From: Thermoplasmata archaeon
Lineage (GTDB): Archaea; Thermoplasmatota; Thermoplasmata; Lutacidiplasmatales; UBA184
Length of the DNA: 7,711 nt
Assembly (NCBI GenBank): GCA_030039995.1
Contig: JASHUL010000001.1
Location: 1 to 7,711 of the forward strand
Reading direction: 5' to 3'
Positions 5,564 to 7,711 of this stretch are shown piece after piece (within the stretch, counting starts at the first letter, position 1; each line of letters begins with the position of its first letter). The notes beneath the pieces were generated by a model. The model did no database searches and had not been told where the DNA came from. It saw only the letters and a program-made list of their open reading frames with translations. Position numbers and translations under genes: made by a program.

Positions 5564-6055
5564 ATGCTGAGAGTTCGAGCCGCCCGGACGGACGAGCTGG
5601 GAGTGGTCCAGGAGATCCTCGCGGACGCATCGAACTGGGAGACGGAGCGAGGCCTCCCGCACCCGTGGCCCGTCCCGTTTCCCCCCGAACGGCTTCGTCC
5701 CGCCTTGGAGCGCGGGGAGGTCTTTCTTGCGGATACTCCGGACGAGCCGAACGTCGCGACGATCACCCTCCAGTGGAACGATGTGCGGATCTGGGGAGAG
5801 CGGACGGCCGACGCAGCCTATGTCCATCGGCTCGCCGTTCGGCGAGCGTTCGCCGGCCGCGCCATCGTTACCGCGCTTCTCGGCTGGGCCGAGTCTTGCG
5901 CGCGCGACCGCGGCTGCCGGTGGCTTCGCCTCGACACTCTGTTCTCGTCTCCCCGCCTGCACCGGTACTACGAGGCCCACGGGTTCGCGCAGGTGGGCCG
6001 GGTCGAGGTCGGCGGACTCGACATGGTGCTGCTCGAGAAACCGCTCGCTCCGTAA
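5564..6055 (+). CDS. GNAT-family N-acetyltransferase with an atypical acetyl-CoA loop
   Basis: This 163-residue protein has the GNAT order: N-terminal strand and helix (LRVRAARTDELGVVQEIL), the AYVHRLAVRRAF strand of motif A, the loop AGRAIV (97-102), the LLGWAESCARDRG helix, WLRLDT, and LHRYYEAHGF (Tyr135, Tyr136) in motif B. GNAT enzymes move acetyl from acetyl-CoA to amines. The usual loop is xGRGxG; here both later glycines are replaced (Ala100, Val102), so cofactor binding may be altered. The overall pattern recalls single-domain GNATs common in actinobacteria, so transfer is possible. The ATG at 5564 has GGAG (5554-5557) 6 bases before it. Alternatives are GTG 5552, which would be leaderless from the nearby promoter element, and ATG 5486. 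The substrate is unknown, and its place between two ribosomal operons does not prove a ribosomal target. Confidence 0.85.
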   Translation: MLRVRAARTDELGVVQEILADASNWETERGLPHPWPVPFPPERLRPALERGEVFLADTPDEPNVATITLQWNDVRIWGERTADAAYVHRLAVRRAFAGRAIVTALLGWAESCARDRGCRWLRLDTLFSSPRLHRYYEAHGFAQVGRVEVGGLDMVLLEKPLAP

Positions 6056-6102
6056 CGCGCACCGGCGATTCCGGAGCCGTCTTTCGAGGTGGCGCACGCG
6101 AA

Positions 6103-6115
6103 GGCTTATTTACCG
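6103..6115 (+). promoter_or_regulatory. Promoter element of the L1-L10-L12 operon
   Basis: GGCTTATTTACCG contains a TATA-like TTATTTA in a GC-rich 95-base spacer. Standard archaeal spacing predicts a start near 6137, leaving a leader of about 14 bases that contains the GGGGAG ribosome-binding site (6142-6147) before the ATG at 6151. Confidence 0.6.
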
Positions 6116-6150
6116 AAGCCTGCTCGGCGGCCGCGCTCCACGGGGAGATT

Positions 6151-6789
6151 ATGGTCGATCGGCCGTCACTCGAGGTCGTCACGGAGGCGCTCGGAAAAGC
6201 GCCCGAGCGCGGCTTCGGGGAGACCGTGGAGGTGTCGGTGAACCTGAAGGACCTGGACCTCTCGGTCCCGAAGAACCGTCTCGAGGACGAGGTCCAACTG
6301 CCGAACGGTCGGGGGAAGGCCGTGAAGGTCGCCGTGTTCGGCTCGCCCGAGCTCTGTCAGAAGATGCGCGGGGTCGCCGACCTCGTGGTCCCGGCGAACG
6401 AGCTCGACGAGTTCGCGAAGGACAAGAAGGCGGCGAAGAAGGCCGCCAACGGGATCGACTTCTTCCTCGCCGAGGCCCCGATCATGCCGACGATCGGAAA
6501 GCGGCTCGGCACGGTCCTCGGTCCGCGCGGCAAGATGCCGCGGCCGGTGCCGCCGGGGAGCGACCCCACGAATCTCGTGAATGCGCTGAAGCGCTCGATT
6601 CGGATCCGGTCGAAGGGGAACCGGACCTTCCACGCCCCCGTGGGCACTCGCGCGATGCAGCCCGAGCAGATCGCTCAGAACGTGGACGCCGTGCTCAACC
6701 GTATCGTCGGAAAGCTCGAGCGGGGCCGCACGAACATCGAATCGGTCTTTGTGAAGACGACGATGGGGCCGGCGGTCCGGCTCTGGTAG
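6151..6789 (+). CDS. rpl1: Large-subunit ribosomal protein L1 (uL1)
   Basis: This 212-residue protein is uL1, the L1-stalk protein that moves with exit-site tRNA and, in several archaea, represses its own mRNA. Seen: VEVSVNLKDLDLSVPKNR near the N terminus, the second-domain block FFLAEAPIMPTIGKRLGTVLGPRGKMPRPVP, and the first-domain return KGNRTFHAPVGTRAMQPEQIAQNVDAVL with the C-terminal NIESVFVKTTMGPAVRLW. Length is typical of archaeal members. It starts its own transcript after the GNAT gene and no L11 gene precedes it here, unlike the L11-L1-L10-L12 order of some archaea. I could not confirm an L1 autoregulatory RNA site by eye. Confidence 0.97.
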   Translation: MVDRPSLEVVTEALGKAPERGFGETVEVSVNLKDLDLSVPKNRLEDEVQLPNGRGKAVKVAVFGSPELCQKMRGVADLVVPANELDEFAKDKKAAKKAANGIDFFLAEAPIMPTIGKRLGTVLGPRGKMPRPVPPGSDPTNLVNALKRSIRIRSKGNRTFHAPVGTRAMQPEQIAQNVDAVLNRIVGKLERGRTNIESVFVKTTMGPAVRLW

Positions 6790-6798
6790 GTGGGACGA

Positions 6799-7659
6799 AT
6801 GCCCGGTCGCGGTTCGGTGCCTGCGGAACGTCTCGCCGCGGTCGACGAGCTCCAGCAAGTGCTGCTCTCCCGTCCGATGACCGCCGTCGTGGGCATCCGC
6901 GGCGTTCCCGCCGCGGCGCTTCAGACGATGCGCCGCGAGCTGCGGGCGCGGGGCCATCCGATCCGCGTCGCGACGAACACCTCGATCCGTCACGCGATCG
7001 AGAAAGCGAGCGCCCAGCGGGCGGCCCTCCAACCGCTGCTCGACCGCGTCGAAGACCAGACCGCGATCCTCGCGGCGGAGGGCAATCCGTTCGCGCTCTA
7101 CCAGGAGCTCGCGCGTACCCGCTCGCCGACCCCGGCCCGGGGCGGGGAGGTGGCTCCGCGCGACATCGTCGTCCCTGCCGGAGCGACGAGCTTCAAGCCG
7201 GGGCCGATCGTCGGCGAACTGCAGCACGCGGGATTCCCGGCCGCGATCGAGAAGGGAAAGGTCGTGCTCAAGAAGGAGACCACGATCGTGAAGGCGGGCG
7301 GAACGATCCCCCGCGAGGTTGCCGGCCTCCTGACGCGTCTCGAGATCTTCCCGCTCGAGGTTGGCCTCACGCTCCGCGGCGTCGTCGACGGCGAGACGTT
7401 CTACCCGCCGTCCGTGCTGAACGTCGACCTCGACGCGCAGCGCGCCGACCTCGCCCGCGCGGCGCATCGCGCGCTCGGCCTCGCGCTCGAGATCGGCTAC
7501 GCGACCCCCTCCACCGTTCCACTGCTCGTGTCCAAAGCCCACCGGCGAGCGCTCGGGCTCGCCCTCGCGGCCGGATACGTCACCCAGGAGACGATCGAGC
7601 CGCTCTTCGCGAAGGCGATGCGCGAGGCGGCGGCGGTCGGAAAACTGACGGGCAACTGA
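6799..7659 (+). CDS. rpl10: Large-subunit ribosomal stalk protein L10 (uL10/P0)
   Basis: This 286-residue protein is archaeal uL10, the base of the GTPase-activating stalk. The rRNA-binding domain (about residues 1-105) contains MTAVVGIRGVPAAALQTMRRELR and IRVATNTSIRHAIE. The inserted second domain contains DIVVPAGATSFKPGPIVGELQ, GKVVLKKETTIVKAGGTIP and LEIFPLEVGLTLRGVVDGETF. The C terminus has helices repeating every 26 residues (HRALGLALEIGY, RRALGLALAAGY, then MREAAAVGKL), which in archaea bind three L12 dimers. It stops directly after the third helix without the acidic tail and terminal LFG-type motif common in archaeal and eukaryotic P0. The ATG at 6799, with GGTGGG (6789-6794) overlapping the L1 stop, is preferred to the GTG at 6790. 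Confidence 0.95.
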   Translation: MPGRGSVPAERLAAVDELQQVLLSRPMTAVVGIRGVPAAALQTMRRELRARGHPIRVATNTSIRHAIEKASAQRAALQPLLDRVEDQTAILAAEGNPFALYQELARTRSPTPARGGEVAPRDIVVPAGATSFKPGPIVGELQHAGFPAAIEKGKVVLKKETTIVKAGGTIPREVAGLLTRLEIFPLEVGLTLRGVVDGETFYPPSVLNVDLDAQRADLARAAHRALGLALEIGYATPSTVPLLVSKAHRRALGLALAAGYVTQETIEPLFAKAMREAAAVGKLTGN

Positions 7660-7678
7660 GGGTCCCCCCAAAGTCCAC

Positions 7679-7682
7679 GGAG
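7679..7682 (+). promoter_or_regulatory. Ribosome-binding site of the L12 gene
   Basis: GGAG, continuing as GGAGTGAG, lies 8 bases before the ATG at 7691 in the 31-base gap after L10. Confidence 0.6.
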
Positions 7683-7690
7683 TGAGAAAG

Positions 7691-7711
7691 ATGGAGTACG
7701 TGTATGGCGCG
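7691..7711 (+). CDS. rpl12: Start of ribosomal stalk protein L12 (P1), truncated by window edge
   Basis: Only seven codons are visible (MEYVYGA). They match the highly conserved MEYxYAA start of archaeal L12/P1, and the gene follows L10 as in other archaea. L12 forms the dimers that dock on the L10 C-terminal helices and recruit elongation factors. Nothing can be said about its length or tail from this window. Confidence 0.85.

Noticed and set aside
5831..5846. Perfect inverted repeat CTCGCCG-TT-CGGCGAG
   Set aside because: It lies inside the GNAT coding sequence and encodes the conserved LAVRRA strand, so codon constraints explain it and no T-run follows.
6056..6102. Search for a terminator after the GNAT gene
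   Set aside because: No T-rich run or strong hairpin is visible before the L1 promoter element, so no terminator is annotated.
7468..7620. Repeated DNA at a 78-base period near the end of L10
   Set aside because: It reflects the 26-residue repeat of the L12-binding helices, a known property of uL10, and is not a mobile or CRISPR-type repeat.
5727..7685. 652-residue + strand open frame covering GNAT, L1 and L10 in another frame
   Set aside because: It contains no family motif, and the real genes in the other frames are unambiguous. Long stop-free shadows are expected at this GC content.

Overview
This window is strongly GC-rich archaeal chromosome made almost entirely of housekeeping genes. 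The archaeal call rests on archaeal-type ribosomal proteins L44e and S27e, aIF2-alpha, Nop10, the archaeal tRNA-C56 methyltransferase aTrm56, a mevalonate kinase and TATA-type promoter elements. The gene set and high GC suggest a high-GC member of the Thermoplasmatota, but no single feature here proves the phylum.

Layout. Bases 1-1908 (+ strand) hold the end of an unrecognised protein with a zinc-finger-like tail, a PduO-type cob(I)alamin adenosyltransferase and an archaeal YchF-type TGS GTPase. These face, tail to tail and only 15 bases away, a seven-gene minus-strand operon (5413 down to 1924): L44e, S27e, aIF2-alpha, Nop10, a two-part winged-helix protein, aTrm56 and mevalonate kinase. The members are separated by at most 19 bases or overlap, so they are probably one transcript joining ribosome structure, initiation, rRNA pseudouridylation and tRNA methylation to isoprenoid (lipid) synthesis.

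A 150-base divergent spacer (5414-5563) carries the only markedly AT-rich stretch in the window. It forms a TATA box placed so that the L44e mRNA would be leaderless. To its right on the + strand lie a GNAT acetyltransferase and then the L1-L10-L12 ribosomal stalk operon, with L12 cut by the window edge after seven codons. The GNAT gene and L1 each have an upstream element sharing the core GGCTTATYTRCCG, probably this organism's promoter box.

I found no convincing undescribed system. No tRNA, rRNA, CRISPR array, insertion sequence or phage gene is visible. The points most worth a second look are a GNAT protein with a degenerate acetyl-CoA loop, a short uL10 without the acidic tail, an uncharacterised winged-helix protein inside the translation operon, the promoter architecture, and the overlapping zinc-finger ORF at the left edge. 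No stretch over 300 bases lacks a gene.
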